Positions 44,446 through 52,987 of a stretch of DNA of 64,000 nt are shown piece by piece (the first letter of the stretch is position 1; every line of letters begins with the position of its first letter). A program made the position numbers and the translations under genes. Source of the DNA: an uncultured Lutibacter sp. (GTDB lineage: Bacteria > Bacteroidota > Bacteroidia > Flavobacteriales > Flavobacteriaceae); NCBI RefSeq assembly GCF_947495725.1, contig NZ_CANLZZ010000002.1, positions 761,315 to 825,314 of the forward strand, written 5' to 3'. A model generated the notes under the pieces. That model was not told the origin of the DNA, made no database searches, and was given only the letters and a program-made list of their open reading frames with translations.

Positions 44446-45780
44446 ATGGAACATAATGATATTTCAGTTGGATTAGATATAGGAACAACAAAAATTGTTG
44501 CTATGATAGGTCGTAGAAATGAATATGGGAAGATTGAATTACTCGGTACAGGAAAAGCCAAAAGTTTGGGAGTGCATAGAGGAGTTGTAAATAATATAAC
44601 TCAAACCATACAGTCCATACAAATGGCAGTTGATGAAGCTATAGCGGTTTCTGGTATCGCAATAAAGGAGGCTGTTGTTGGTATTGCAGGTCAACACATT
44701 AGAAGTTTACAACATAGTGATTACATTACTAGAGCTAATTCTGAAGAAGTAATTAGCGATGACGATCTAGATAAACTTGAAAAGCAAGTGCATAAATTAG
44801 TTATGCTTCCAGGTGAAGAAATTATTCACGTATTACCGCAAGAGTTTAAGGTTGATGGACAAGCAGAAATTACTGAGCCAGTTGGAATGTATGGAGGTAG
44901 ATTGGAAGCCAATTTTCATGTAGTTGTTGGCCAGGTTTCATCAATAAGAAATATAGGGCGTTGTATTAAAAGCGCTGGTTTAAATTTAGCAGGAATAACT
45001 CTAGAACCTTTGGCGTCTGCAGAAGCAGTATTAAGTAATGAAGAAAAAGAAGCAGGTGTAGCTTTAATTGATATTGGTGGAGGAACAACGGATTTAGCAA
45101 TTTTTAAAAATGGAATTATTCGTCATACAGCAGTTATCCCTTTTGGAGGGAATGTTATAACTGAAGACATTAAGGAAGGATGTTCAATAATTGAAAAACA
45201 AGCAGAATTGCTTAAAACAAAATTTGGATCTGCTTGGCCAGGAGAAAATAAGGACAATGAAATTGTATCAATTCCTGGATTGCGAGGAAGAGATCCAAAG
45301 GAAATTACCCTTAAAAATCTTTCAAGAATTATCCATGCTCGTGTAGTCGAAATTATAGAACAAGTTTTTTTAGAAATAAAAAACTATGGACACGAGGAAC
45401 CAAAGAAAAAATTAATAGCCGGAATAGTTTTAACGGGAGGAGGAGCACAACTAAAGCATTTAAAACAGCTTGTAGAGTATATTACAGGAATGGATACAAG
45501 AATAGGATATCCAAATGAAAATTTAGCAGGAGATTCAGACGAAAGCCTTTCAAGTCCGCAATATGCAACGGCTGTTGGGTTATTAATGAATGGATTAAAT
45601 AGGCTAGATAAACAAAAAGAAAAAATTGCTCAACAACAAATTACAGAAGAGCAAGTTGAAAATAAGAATGAAGTAGAAAATGAAGTAGAAGAAAAACCAG
45701 AGGAATTCAAAGAGCCTAAAAAATCCATTTTTGAGAAATGGGGAGATAAGTTTAGAGATTTTTTAGACAACGCAGAATAA
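44446..45780 (+). CDS. ftsA: Cell division actin homologue FtsA
   Basis: FtsA tethers the Z-ring to the membrane. The actin-fold protein has GLDIGTTKIVAMIG at the N-terminus (phosphate 1), the SHS2/1C region, ALIDIGGGTTDLAIF (phosphate 2) and VLTGGGAQLKHL (adenosine). A Glu-rich linker (about 395-425) leads to an amphipathic C-terminal helix, SIFEKWGDKFRDFLDN, the membrane-targeting sequence. The 444 residues are slightly longer than usual because of the linker. Confidence 0.95.
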   Translation: MEHNDISVGLDIGTTKIVAMIGRRNEYGKIELLGTGKAKSLGVHRGVVNNITQTIQSIQMAVDEAIAVSGIAIKEAVVGIAGQHIRSLQHSDYITRANSEEVISDDDLDKLEKQVHKLVMLPGEEIIHVLPQEFKVDGQAEITEPVGMYGGRLEANFHVVVGQVSSIRNIGRCIKSAGLNLAGITLEPLASAEAVLSNEEKEAGVALIDIGGGTTDLAIFKNGIIRHTAVIPFGGNVITEDIKEGCSIIEKQAELLKTKFGSAWPGENKDNEIVSIPGLRGRDPKEITLKNLSRIIHARVVEIIEQVFLEIKNYGHEEPKKKLIAGIVLTGGGAQLKHLKQLVEYITGMDTRIGYPNENLAGDSDESLSSPQYATAVGLLMNGLNRLDKQKEKIAQQQITEEQVENKNEVENEVEEKPEEFKEPKKSIFEKWGDKFRDFLDNAE

Positions 45781-45820
45781 ATTAAAAAGAAAAAGACCAA
45801 TAACACCAAAAAGTCATATT

Positions 45821-47749
45821 ATGAGCAGTTCAGATTTTAGCAACATTTCATTCGATTTACCAAAGAATCAATCAAACGTAATAAAAGTCATTGGAGTAGG
45901 TGGCGGAGGTAGTAATGCCGTAAACCATATGTACTCTCAGGGAATTAACGGAGTTGATTTTGTTATTTGTAATACCGATGCTCAGGCATTGCAAAATAGC
46001 CCTATTCCAACCAAAATTCAATTGGGAGTTTCCTTAACCGAAGGTTTGGGAGCGGGTGCCAACCCAGAAGTTGGTGAACAGGCTGCAATGGAAAGTATTC
46101 AGGAAATTAAGGATATGTTATCTTCTAACTCAAAAATGGTGTTTATAAATGTTGGAATGGGTGGAGGAACAGGAACTGGTGCAGCTCCAATAATTGCAAA
46201 GGTTGCACGAGAATTAGATTTATTAACAATTGGTATTGTTACAATTCCTTTTTCTTTTGAAGGAAAAATGAGAAATGATCAAGCTCAAAAAGGAATAGAG
46301 CGTTTGCGTCAGTATGTAGATTCTTTAGTTGTAATTAACAATAATAAATTACGTGAAGTTTATGGGAATTTAGGATTTAAAGCTGGTTTCTCAAAAGCAG
46401 ATGAAGTATTATCAACTGCATCTAGAGGAATTGCAGAGGTAATTACACATCATTACACTCAAAATATTGATTTAAAAGATGCTAAAACAGTACTTTCGAA
46501 TAGTGGTACCGCAATTATGGGCTCGGCTACGGCATCTGGACAAAACAGGTCTGAAGAAGCAATTTCAAAAGCCTTAGATTCTCCCTTATTAAATGATAAT
46601 AAAATAATGGGAGCTAAAAATGTGTTACTTCTAATTGTTTCTGGAACCGAAGAAATTACAATTGATGAAATTGGAGAAATTAACGATTTTATTCAGGCCG
46701 AAGCTAAGTCTGACGTTAATATTATAATGGGTGTTGGAGAAGATGAAAAATTAGGAGATGCTATTGCTGTTACAATTGTAGCAACGGGTTTTAATAAAGA
46801 TCAACAACATGAAATTTCGAATACTGAGGCAAAGAAAATTATTCACACTTTAGGAGAAGAGCAAGAAGCTTCATTTGATTTTGCAGATAAAAAATTAACA
46901 AAAACAATTCAAAAGCCAGAAGTTGCTTCGGAAATAGAAAGTATTCCAGAAGAAGAAGAGAAAATTGTATTTGATTTAGGAGAGGAAGAAGAGGATGATT
47001 TTAAAATTATTCCAACTACCGAATTTATTAAAAATATAGACGTTGTTTATGAAGAGATTTCTGAAGAAAAAATAAATGAAGACGATTTTGTTATAACTCC
47101 AATGAATGAGGTGGTTGAAGAAAAACCAATGGAAGTTGAAGAGAAGCAAATTGAATTTACATTTGATATTCCAATTTCTCAATTAAAAAATAAACCTAAA
47201 GTTGAAGAACCTAAGATTAAGGTAGAAGAAATTGAGGTTGTAGATCATAAAGTTGTAGAGGTTGATCAGCCTATTAAGAAAGAAGAGGACGTTTATTTCA
47301 CTCTTGAAGATTATACAGAACTTGAACAGAACTTAACACAGGCAACTAAAAAAGATGTTGAAAAACCTGAAAAAAAGGTTCAAGAAGAGTTGCAAATTAC
47401 ATTGCGTGCAGAGGTTGAGGAAAGTAAAAACGAGATTGATATTAATGAACAAATAGTAATTGATCATAAAGAAGTTTCTCCTCTCGATTTAACTATTGCA
47501 GAGTTACAAGCAAGAGCAGCCGAAAGAAGAGAGAAAATGAAAAACTTTAATTACAAGTTTGTAAACAAAGTAAATCAAAATATTGATGAAATTGAAAAAG
47601 AACCTGCTTACAAGCGTATGGGAGTTCAATTAGATGAGACTGCTCATTCATCAGAAAATAGTCAATCTAGAACAACTTTAGATATAGATGATAATGATGA
47701 TATAAAATTTAGATCAAATAATTCATTTTTACATGATAATGTAGATTAA
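45821..47749 (+). CDS. ftsZ: Cell division tubulin FtsZ with long acidic C-terminal extension
   Basis: FtsZ polymerises with GTP into the division ring. The GTPase core (about 15-330) has GVGGGGSNAVNHM and the tubulin signature GGGTGTGAAP at 114-123. Beyond it lies an unusually long, Glu-rich linker of about 250 residues, giving 642 in total against ~380 for E. coli. A basic helix (ELQARAAERREKMKNFNYKF) and a terminal peptide ending NNSFLHDNVD would be the partner-binding tail. It ends the dcw cluster before a terminator. Confidence 0.96.
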   Translation: MSSSDFSNISFDLPKNQSNVIKVIGVGGGGSNAVNHMYSQGINGVDFVICNTDAQALQNSPIPTKIQLGVSLTEGLGAGANPEVGEQAAMESIQEIKDMLSSNSKMVFINVGMGGGTGTGAAPIIAKVARELDLLTIGIVTIPFSFEGKMRNDQAQKGIERLRQYVDSLVVINNNKLREVYGNLGFKAGFSKADEVLSTASRGIAEVITHHYTQNIDLKDAKTVLSNSGTAIMGSATASGQNRSEEAISKALDSPLLNDNKIMGAKNVLLLIVSGTEEITIDEIGEINDFIQAEAKSDVNIIMGVGEDEKLGDAIAVTIVATGFNKDQQHEISNTEAKKIIHTLGEEQEASFDFADKKLTKTIQKPEVASEIESIPEEEEKIVFDLGEEEEDDFKIIPTTEFIKNIDVVYEEISEEKINEDDFVITPMNEVVEEKPMEVEEKQIEFTFDIPISQLKNKPKVEEPKIKVEEIEVVDHKVVEVDQPIKKEEDVYFTLEDYTELEQNLTQATKKDVEKPEKKVQEELQITLRAEVEESKNEIDINEQIVIDHKEVSPLDLTIAELQARAAERREKMKNFNYKFVNKVNQNIDEIEKEPAYKRMGVQLDETAHSSENSQSRTTLDIDDNDDIKFRSNNSFLHDNVD

Positions 47750-47799
47750 AAATATTGCCCAAAGACTGGAACCCTTAGATTTATATTCTAAGTTTTGGA

Positions 47800-47846
47800 C
47801 CTGGAAATCTTTATAATATTTAGAGATTTTCGGGTTCTTTTTTTTT
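47800..47846 (+). terminator. Intrinsic terminator after ftsZ
   Basis: CCTGGAAATCT pairs with AGATTTTCGGG (11 bp with two G-T wobbles) and is followed by TTCTTTTTTTTTT. It lies 51 bases after ftsZ and before yqeY. The T-tract runs into TATCTTCG, a possible -7 box for the next gene. Confidence 0.8.
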
Positions 47847-47871
47847 ATCTTCGCAGTCAAATAATATAATT

Positions 47872-48321
47872 ATGAGTTTACAGCAAAAAATAATGGTAAA
47901 ATTAAAAGAAGCAATGAAATCGAAAGATGCTGTTGCTTTAGAATCATTAAGAGCAATAAAATCGGAACTATTGTTAGCTAAAACAAAAAGTGGAGCTTCG
48001 GAAGAATTAACAGCTGAAGAAGAGATAAAAATTGTGCAAAAATTAGTTAAGCAAAGAAAAGATAGTGCAGCGTTGTATAAAGAGCAAGGCAGGGAGGATT
48101 TGGCAGATCCAGAATTGGCACAAGTTGAAATTATTGCGCAGTTTTTACCAAAACAATTAGGTGAAGAAGAATTGAAAAATTTTATTGCAGAAATAATAAA
48201 AAAAGTTGGAGCTTCATCAATGAAAGATATGGGTAAAGTAATGGGAATGGCTTCTAAACAACTGGCGGGTAAAGCAGATGGTAAAGCAATTTCAGTGGTA
48301 GTAAAACAATTGTTGTCTTAA
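47872..48321 (+). CDS. GatB/YqeY domain protein
   Basis: A 149-residue cytoplasmic protein of the YqeY family, related to the C-terminal tRNA-binding domain of GatB. It begins SLQQKIMVKLKEAMKSKDAVALESLRAIKSELLLAK and continues with LTAEEEIKIVQKLVKQRKDSAALYKEQGR, both typical. The C-terminus has the helical MKDMGKVMGMASKQLAGKADGK motif. Its role may be in tRNA amidation or quality control but is not established. It sits just upstream of tRNA-Arg. Confidence 0.92.
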   Translation: MSLQQKIMVKLKEAMKSKDAVALESLRAIKSELLLAKTKSGASEELTAEEEIKIVQKLVKQRKDSAALYKEQGREDLADPELAQVEIIAQFLPKQLGEEELKNFIAEIIKKVGASSMKDMGKVMGMASKQLAGKADGKAISVVVKQLLS

Positions 48322-48328
48322 TAAAATA

Positions 48329-48402
48329 GGCCTCGTGGCGCAACTGAATAGCGCACTGGATTTCGGCTCCAGCGGTTGCAGGTTTGAATCCTGCCGGGGT
48401 CA
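48329..48402 (+). tRNA. tRNA-Arg (anticodon TCG)
   Basis: A complete 74-base cloverleaf: acceptor GGCCTCG/CGGGGTC (two G-T wobbles), D stem GCGC/GCGC, anticodon stem CTGGA/TCCAG around TTTCGGC giving anticodon TCG, variable CGGTT, T stem GCAGG/CCTGC with loop TTTGAAT, and discriminator A. No CCA is encoded. It would read CGA (Arg). It is followed by its own terminator and a gene-poor, decayed stretch. Confidence 0.96.
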
Positions 48403-48416
48403 CAAAATTTCTTAAA

Positions 48417-48449
48417 AGAGAATCTATAATTTAGATTCTCTTTTTTTTT
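48417..48449 (+). terminator. Intrinsic terminator of tRNA-Arg
   Basis: AGAGAATCTA/TAGATTCTCT, a perfect 10-bp stem with a 5-base loop, is followed by a T-run of nine. It begins 15 bases after the tRNA. Confidence 0.93.
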
Positions 48450-48724
48450 GTTCGTCATAAATTTTAAACCAAATGAATCTATAATTGATAGAGGGTTTAT
48501 GTTATTGTTACTAAGTGGAGTTAAAGGTGAAAATTCCAATGGAAATTTAATATGTAGGTTTTTAACAGGTTGTACTATTAGAAATATTGGTGATGAAGAT
48601 TGGGCAAAGAAAAAGCGAATGGTTAAATATGGGCTACTGTTGAAAAGGGAAGGTATTCTTATTCCGGGCTTTTTATAATTAAAGAGGAGTCTGAAGTTGA
48701 GGATTTTGTTAAAAAAAAACTATA
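48450..48724. other. Gene-poor stretch with unrecognised ORF fragments
   Basis: The track shows a 76-codon ORF with a TTG start (48448-48678), but it begins inside the tRNA terminator and resembles no family I know. A second fragment in another frame (IIKEESEVEDFVKKKL, about 48672-48722) follows directly. Together they may be remnants of one or more dead genes. I see no RNA gene or intact coding region. Confidence 0.4.
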
Positions 48725-49010
48725 AGTGCAAAATCAAATTCTTGTCTAGGAGCAAAAAATGGAATTATTAAAATTTCTCCTTAAGAAACCAAAGATTTTA
48801 AGCTTGCTATTACTGGGAATGGAATCAATTGAACCTATGATTTTTCTTCTGAATTGAAAAATTAAAAACTTGAAATCTGAAGATTATAACCTTGTTATAA
48901 CTAGAGATGATGTTGATGAATTAAAATTCTTCGTTTTTAGGTTTGGTGTGTATATTTTGTCTGTAAAAACTTCAAACACAGTCAAAAACCTTAAAATTAT
49001 TAAGAATTAG
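48725..49010 (+). pseudogene. Decayed gene for a type IX secretion (T9SS)-sorted protein, C-terminal part
   Basis: Reading from 48725, CLGAKNGIIKISP, ETKDFKLAITGNGIN and TYDFSSELKN appear in one frame but are broken by three stop codons (TAA, TGA, TAA). After a frameshift the sequence continues NLKSEDYNLVITRDD and ends FGVYILSVKTSNTVKNLKIIKN-stop. The Gly-hydrophobic-YILxV...KIIK ending matches the type A T9SS C-terminal sorting domain, and the preceding repeats resemble those found before it in flavobacterial secreted proteins. The N-terminal catalytic part is absent. This is a dead remnant, perhaps of a secreted polysaccharide-degrading enzyme beside the xylose genes. Confidence 0.6.
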
Positions 49011-49128
49011 TTCATTTTTTATGATGAAAGTTTAATTATTAACAGGTGTTTATAATTAAAATAGATGTGAAATTTGGTAATATAAGAAATGTTATATATT
49101 TTTACCTACCGGAACAGAACAGTACGAT

Positions 49129-50130
49129 ATGGGTTCGACAATTTTCACATTAACTATTAACCACAAAAGTGATATTCCAAAATATCAACAAATAGTTAAT
49201 AGTATAACCAATGGTATTTCTAAAAAACATCTATTAGTTGGTGATGCTCTGCCTTCGGTAAATAAAATTTGTAAATCCAATAAAGTATCTAGAGATACGG
49301 TTTTTAAAGCATATTCAATTTTAAAAGACCAAGGTATTATTGATGCGGTTCCAAATAAAGGATATTATGTAGCTGATGATACTAGAAAAGTACTTTTAGT
49401 ATTGGATACTTTCAAGGCTTATAAAGAGGTTTTGTATCATTCATTTATAAATAATTTACCCGATAACGTTGTAACTGATGTTCAATTTCATCATTATAAT
49501 ATTGATAATTTTAAAACAATACTAAATAATAGTCAAGGCCAGTATTACAAGTATATTGTGATGAATTTTGATCATGCAGAAGTTCCATTCATTATTTCGA
49601 AAATTTCAAATGAAAAATTATTATTAATCGACTGGAATATTCATTGTACACCAGATAATAATTATTTGTTTCAGGATTTTGGGAATGCTTTTTACGAATC
49701 ATTGAAAGTTGCTGTAACATCGTTTAAAAAATATAAAGAAATCAATTTTTTATATCCAGAATATACAAATCATCCTATTGAAACAATTAAGTTTTTTAAG
49801 AAATTTTGTAGAAAATATAAGTTTAAATATAAAATTCTAAAAAATTCTAAAGAATTCAATATAGAAAAAGAGATTGCTTATATAAGTGTAAGTGATCGAG
49901 TTTTAGGGGTATTTCTAGAGCAATGTCGCGAAAAGAATTTTGAACCAGGGGTTGATGTTGGTTTTTTATCCTATAACGAAACTCCAATGAAAAAATTTAT
50001 ATACAAAGGAATTTCTGTGGTTTCAACAGATTTTAAAGAATTAGGAACAAAGGCCGCTGAATTTATTACAAAAGATGAGCCAATGCAACATTATATACCA
50101 ACAAAATTAATAGTTAGAGAATCATTATAA
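49129..50130 (+). CDS. GntR-type HTH / LacI-type sugar-binding transcriptional regulator
   Basis: A 333-residue regulator with an N-terminal GntR winged helix (about 12-78; IPKYQQIVNSITNGI, LPSVNKICKSNKVSRDTVFKAYSILKDQG) and a C-terminal periplasmic-binding-protein-like domain as in LacI regulators (GVDVGFLSYNETP, GISVVSTDF). It lies 4 bases upstream of xylB, so it probably controls the xylose operon in response to xylose or a derivative. A TATATTTT box preceded by TTG about 18 bases upstream lies near 49093 and could be its promoter. The precise effector is inferred. Confidence 0.88.
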   Translation: MGSTIFTLTINHKSDIPKYQQIVNSITNGISKKHLLVGDALPSVNKICKSNKVSRDTVFKAYSILKDQGIIDAVPNKGYYVADDTRKVLLVLDTFKAYKEVLYHSFINNLPDNVVTDVQFHHYNIDNFKTILNNSQGQYYKYIVMNFDHAEVPFIISKISNEKLLLIDWNIHCTPDNNYLFQDFGNAFYESLKVAVTSFKKYKEINFLYPEYTNHPIETIKFFKKFCRKYKFKYKILKNSKEFNIEKEIAYISVSDRVLGVFLEQCREKNFEPGVDVGFLSYNETPMKKFIYKGISVVSTDFKELGTKAAEFITKDEPMQHYIPTKLIVRESL

Positions 50131-50134
50131 AATT

Positions 50135-51622
50135 ATGTATTATTATATAGGATTTGATTTAGGAAGTTCATCAGTCAAAGCAGCTTTGATTGAGTCGAGT
50201 ACAGGAAAATCGGTAGGAGTTACACAATACCCAGAAGCTGAAATGGCGATAGTAGCCGAGCAAATAGGTTGGGCAGAACAAGATCCAAATTTATGGTGGA
50301 AAAACATTGGTGAAGTAACTAAAAAGTTATTAGCTCAAACTGGAATTTTGTCGAAACAAGTAAAGGGAATTGGAATAGCTTATCAAATGCACGGAATGGT
50401 TGTGGTTGATAAAAACCAAGAAGTTTTACGTCCATCCATTATTTGGTGTGATAGCAGAGCAGTAGCAATTGGAAACGAAGCTTTTATTGGAGTAGGAGAA
50501 GATAAATGTGTATCTAATCTTTTAAATTCACCAGGAAACTTTACACTTTCAAAATTAAAATGGGTAAAGGAAAACGAACCTGAAATATTTGAAAAAGTAG
50601 ATAAGTTATTATTGCCAGGAGATTTTATAGCAATGAAATTAACAGGTGAAGCTACCACTACAATTTCTGGACTTTCAGAAGGAATTATGTGGGATTTCAA
50701 ACAAAATAAACTAGCAGATTGGTTGTTTGATTATATGGGAATTTCAACCGATGTAATTCCAACCATTGTTCCAACATTTTCAAATCAAGGAACGGTTAGT
50801 AAAAAAGTTGCAGAAGAAATAGGTTTACCAGAAGGAATCCCAGTTTTGTATAGAGCAGGAGATCAACCAAACAATGCATTGTCATTAAACGCTTTTCACC
50901 CAGGTGAAATTGCTGCAACAGGAGGAACTTCAGGAGTTGTATATGCAATTACCGATAGTACAAACACAAAAGAAAGTTCTAGAATCAACAATTTTGCACA
51001 CGTAAATTATACAACTGAAGCACCAAGAATAGGTAAATTACTATGTATCAATGGAGCAGGAATCCAATATAGCTGGATGAAACAAAATGTAGTTGCTACT
51101 GAAGATTCATATAATGATATGAATAATTTGGCGGCATCTATTCCTGTAGGATCCGATGGTTTAAGAATATTGCCATTTGGAAACGGAGCAGAACGTATGC
51201 TAAATAGTCAAAACACAGGAGCAAGCACTTTTAATTTAAATTTCAATAAACATAACAAAGCACATTTATTAAGAGCATCTTTAGAAGGCATTGCTTTTAG
51301 TTTTGTGTATGGAATAGAAATTTTAAAAAACGATGGCGTTGATTTATCGGCCATAAGAGCAGGAAACGATAATTTATTCCGTTCAGAAATATTTTCAAAC
51401 ACCATTGCAACATTAGTGGGAACCGATATTAATATTATTGATACAACAGGAGCTGTGGGGGCAGCAAGAGCCGCAGGAGTTAGCACAGGAGATTTTAAAA
51501 CATTAAACGATGCTTTTTCAGACAATGAACACGTAATGACGTATCATCCATTAAAAGACAAAAAAATGTATGAGGATGCTTACCAAGATTGGAAACAAGA
51601 TTTAGAAAAACTTTATAAATAA
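50135..51622 (+). CDS. xylB: Xylulokinase
   Basis: XylB phosphorylates D-xylulose to xylulose 5-phosphate. The FGGY-family protein of 495 residues starts YIGFDLGSSSVKAALI, has IAYQMHGMVVVD, the catalytic aspartate in YRAGDQPNNALSLNAF and GGTSGVVYAIT in the ATP domain. Context is decisive for xylulose: xylA follows 28 bases later and a sugar symporter after that. It lies downstream of its likely regulator in a six-gene operon. Confidence 0.93.
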   Translation: MYYYIGFDLGSSSVKAALIESSTGKSVGVTQYPEAEMAIVAEQIGWAEQDPNLWWKNIGEVTKKLLAQTGILSKQVKGIGIAYQMHGMVVVDKNQEVLRPSIIWCDSRAVAIGNEAFIGVGEDKCVSNLLNSPGNFTLSKLKWVKENEPEIFEKVDKLLLPGDFIAMKLTGEATTTISGLSEGIMWDFKQNKLADWLFDYMGISTDVIPTIVPTFSNQGTVSKKVAEEIGLPEGIPVLYRAGDQPNNALSLNAFHPGEIAATGGTSGVVYAITDSTNTKESSRINNFAHVNYTTEAPRIGKLLCINGAGIQYSWMKQNVVATEDSYNDMNNLAASIPVGSDGLRILPFGNGAERMLNSQNTGASTFNLNFNKHNKAHLLRASLEGIAFSFVYGIEILKNDGVDLSAIRAGNDNLFRSEIFSNTIATLVGTDINIIDTTGAVGAARAAGVSTGDFKTLNDAFSDNEHVMTYHPLKDKKMYEDAYQDWKQDLEKLYK

Positions 51623-51650
51623 AAAATAACACATAAAAAATTAGAATAAA

Positions 51651-52976
51651 ATGGCACTTATAGGAAGTAAAGAGTACTACAAAGGAATTGGAGAAATTAA
51701 GTTTGAAGGAAAAGAATCAGACAATCCATTAGCATTTAAATATTACAATCCAGAACAAGTTGTAGCAGGAAAAACAATGCGTGAGCATTTTAAATTTGCG
51801 GTAGCATACTGGCATACATTCTGCGGACAAGGAGGAGATCCTTTTGGACCAGGAACACAAAGTTTTGAGTGGGATAAATCATCAGATCCAATTCAAGCGG
51901 CTAAAGACAAAGCCGATGCAGCATTTGAATTTATTACAAAAATGGGATTCGATTATTTCTGTTTCCACGATTATGATTTAATTCAAGAAGGAGCAACATT
52001 TGCAGAATCAGAAGCAAGATTAGCTACTATTACAGAGTATATTAAAGGTAAACAAGCTGAAAGTGGAGTTAAATTATTATGGGGAACAGCTAACTGTTTT
52101 TCAAACCCACGTTATATGAATGGAGCTTCAACCAATCCAGATTTTGATGTTGTAGCGCGTGCAGGAGGGCAAATAAAATTAGCTTTAGATGCAACCATAG
52201 CAATGGGTGGTGAAAACTACGTATTCTGGGGAGGTAGAGAAGGTTATATGTCTTTACTAAACACAGATATGGGACGTGAGTTAGACCATATGGGACGCTT
52301 TTTAGGAATGGCAAGAGATTACGCAAGAGCGCAAGGATTTAAAGGAAACTTCTTTATTGAGCCAAAACCAATGGAGCCAATGAAGCACCAATATGATTTC
52401 GATTCAGCTACAGCAATTGGATTTTTAAAAGAATATGGTTTAGACAAAGATTTCAAAATGAATATTGAAGTAAACCACGCAACATTAGCACAACATACAT
52501 TCCAACACGAATTAGAAGTTGCTGCAAAAGCAGGAATGTTAGGAAGTTTAGATGCAAACCGAGGAGATTACCAAAACGGATGGGATACAGATCAGTTCCC
52601 AAATAATATTCAAGAAACTACAGAAGCAATGTTAGTTTTCTTAAAAGCAGGAGGATTACAAGGAGGAGGAATTAATTTTGATGCAAAAATCAGAAGAAAT
52701 TCAACAGATTTAGAGGATGTATTCCATGCACATATTGGAGGAGCTGATACATTTGCTAGAGCATTATTAATTGCAGATAAAATTATCACTTCATCTCCTT
52801 ATGAAAAATTAAGAACTAATCGTTATGCTTCATTTGATGCTGGAAAAGGTAAAGACTTTGAGAACGGAAAATTGTCAATGGAAGACTTGTACAAAATAGC
52901 TCAAGAAAATGGCGAACTAACTCCAACTAGTGGAAAGCAAGAACTATTCGAAAACATTATTAACCAATATATATAA
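51651..52976 (+). CDS. xylA: Xylose isomerase
   Basis: XylA converts D-xylose to D-xylulose with divalent metals. The 441-residue protein is a TIM barrel with [26 protein letters not shown] (active-site His), [35 protein letters not shown] (metal ligand Glu) and [15 protein letters not shown]. Length is typical of class II enzymes. The order xylB-xylA-transporter is common in Bacteroidota. Confidence 0.96.
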   Translation: MALIGSKEYYKGIGEIKFEGKESDNPLAFKYYNPEQVVAGKTMREHFKFAVAYWHTFCGQGGDPFGPGTQSFEWDKSSDPIQAAKDKADAAFEFITKMGFDYFCFHDYDLIQEGATFAESEARLATITEYIKGKQAESGVKLLWGTANCFSNPRYMNGASTNPDFDVVARAGGQIKLALDATIAMGGENYVFWGGREGYMSLLNTDMGRELDHMGRFLGMARDYARAQGFKGNFFIEPKPMEPMKHQYDFDSATAIGFLKEYGLDKDFKMNIEVNHATLAQHTFQHELEVAAKAGMLGSLDANRGDYQNGWDTDQFPNNIQETTEAMLVFLKAGGLQGGGINFDAKIRRNSTDLEDVFHAHIGGADTFARALLIADKIITSSPYEKLRTNRYASFDAGKGKDFENGKLSMEDLYKIAQENGELTPTSGKQELFENIINQYI

Positions 52977-52987
52977 TATTTAAAATT

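Noticed and set aside
48318-48539. Minus-strand 73-codon ORF containing RIQTCNRWSRNPVR
   Set aside because: It is antisense to tRNA-Arg and its terminator; this type of spurious ORF arises from the cloverleaf sequence.
48448-48678. Plus-strand 76-codon ORF after tRNA-Arg as a real gene
   Set aside because: It starts with TTG inside the tRNA terminator T-tract, resembles no family and lies in a decayed region.
49105-49125. Possible regulator site TACCGGAACAGAACAGTA before the GntR gene
   Set aside because: Symmetry is limited to the outer three bases (TAC/GTA), and the motif is not repeated elsewhere in the xylose operon.
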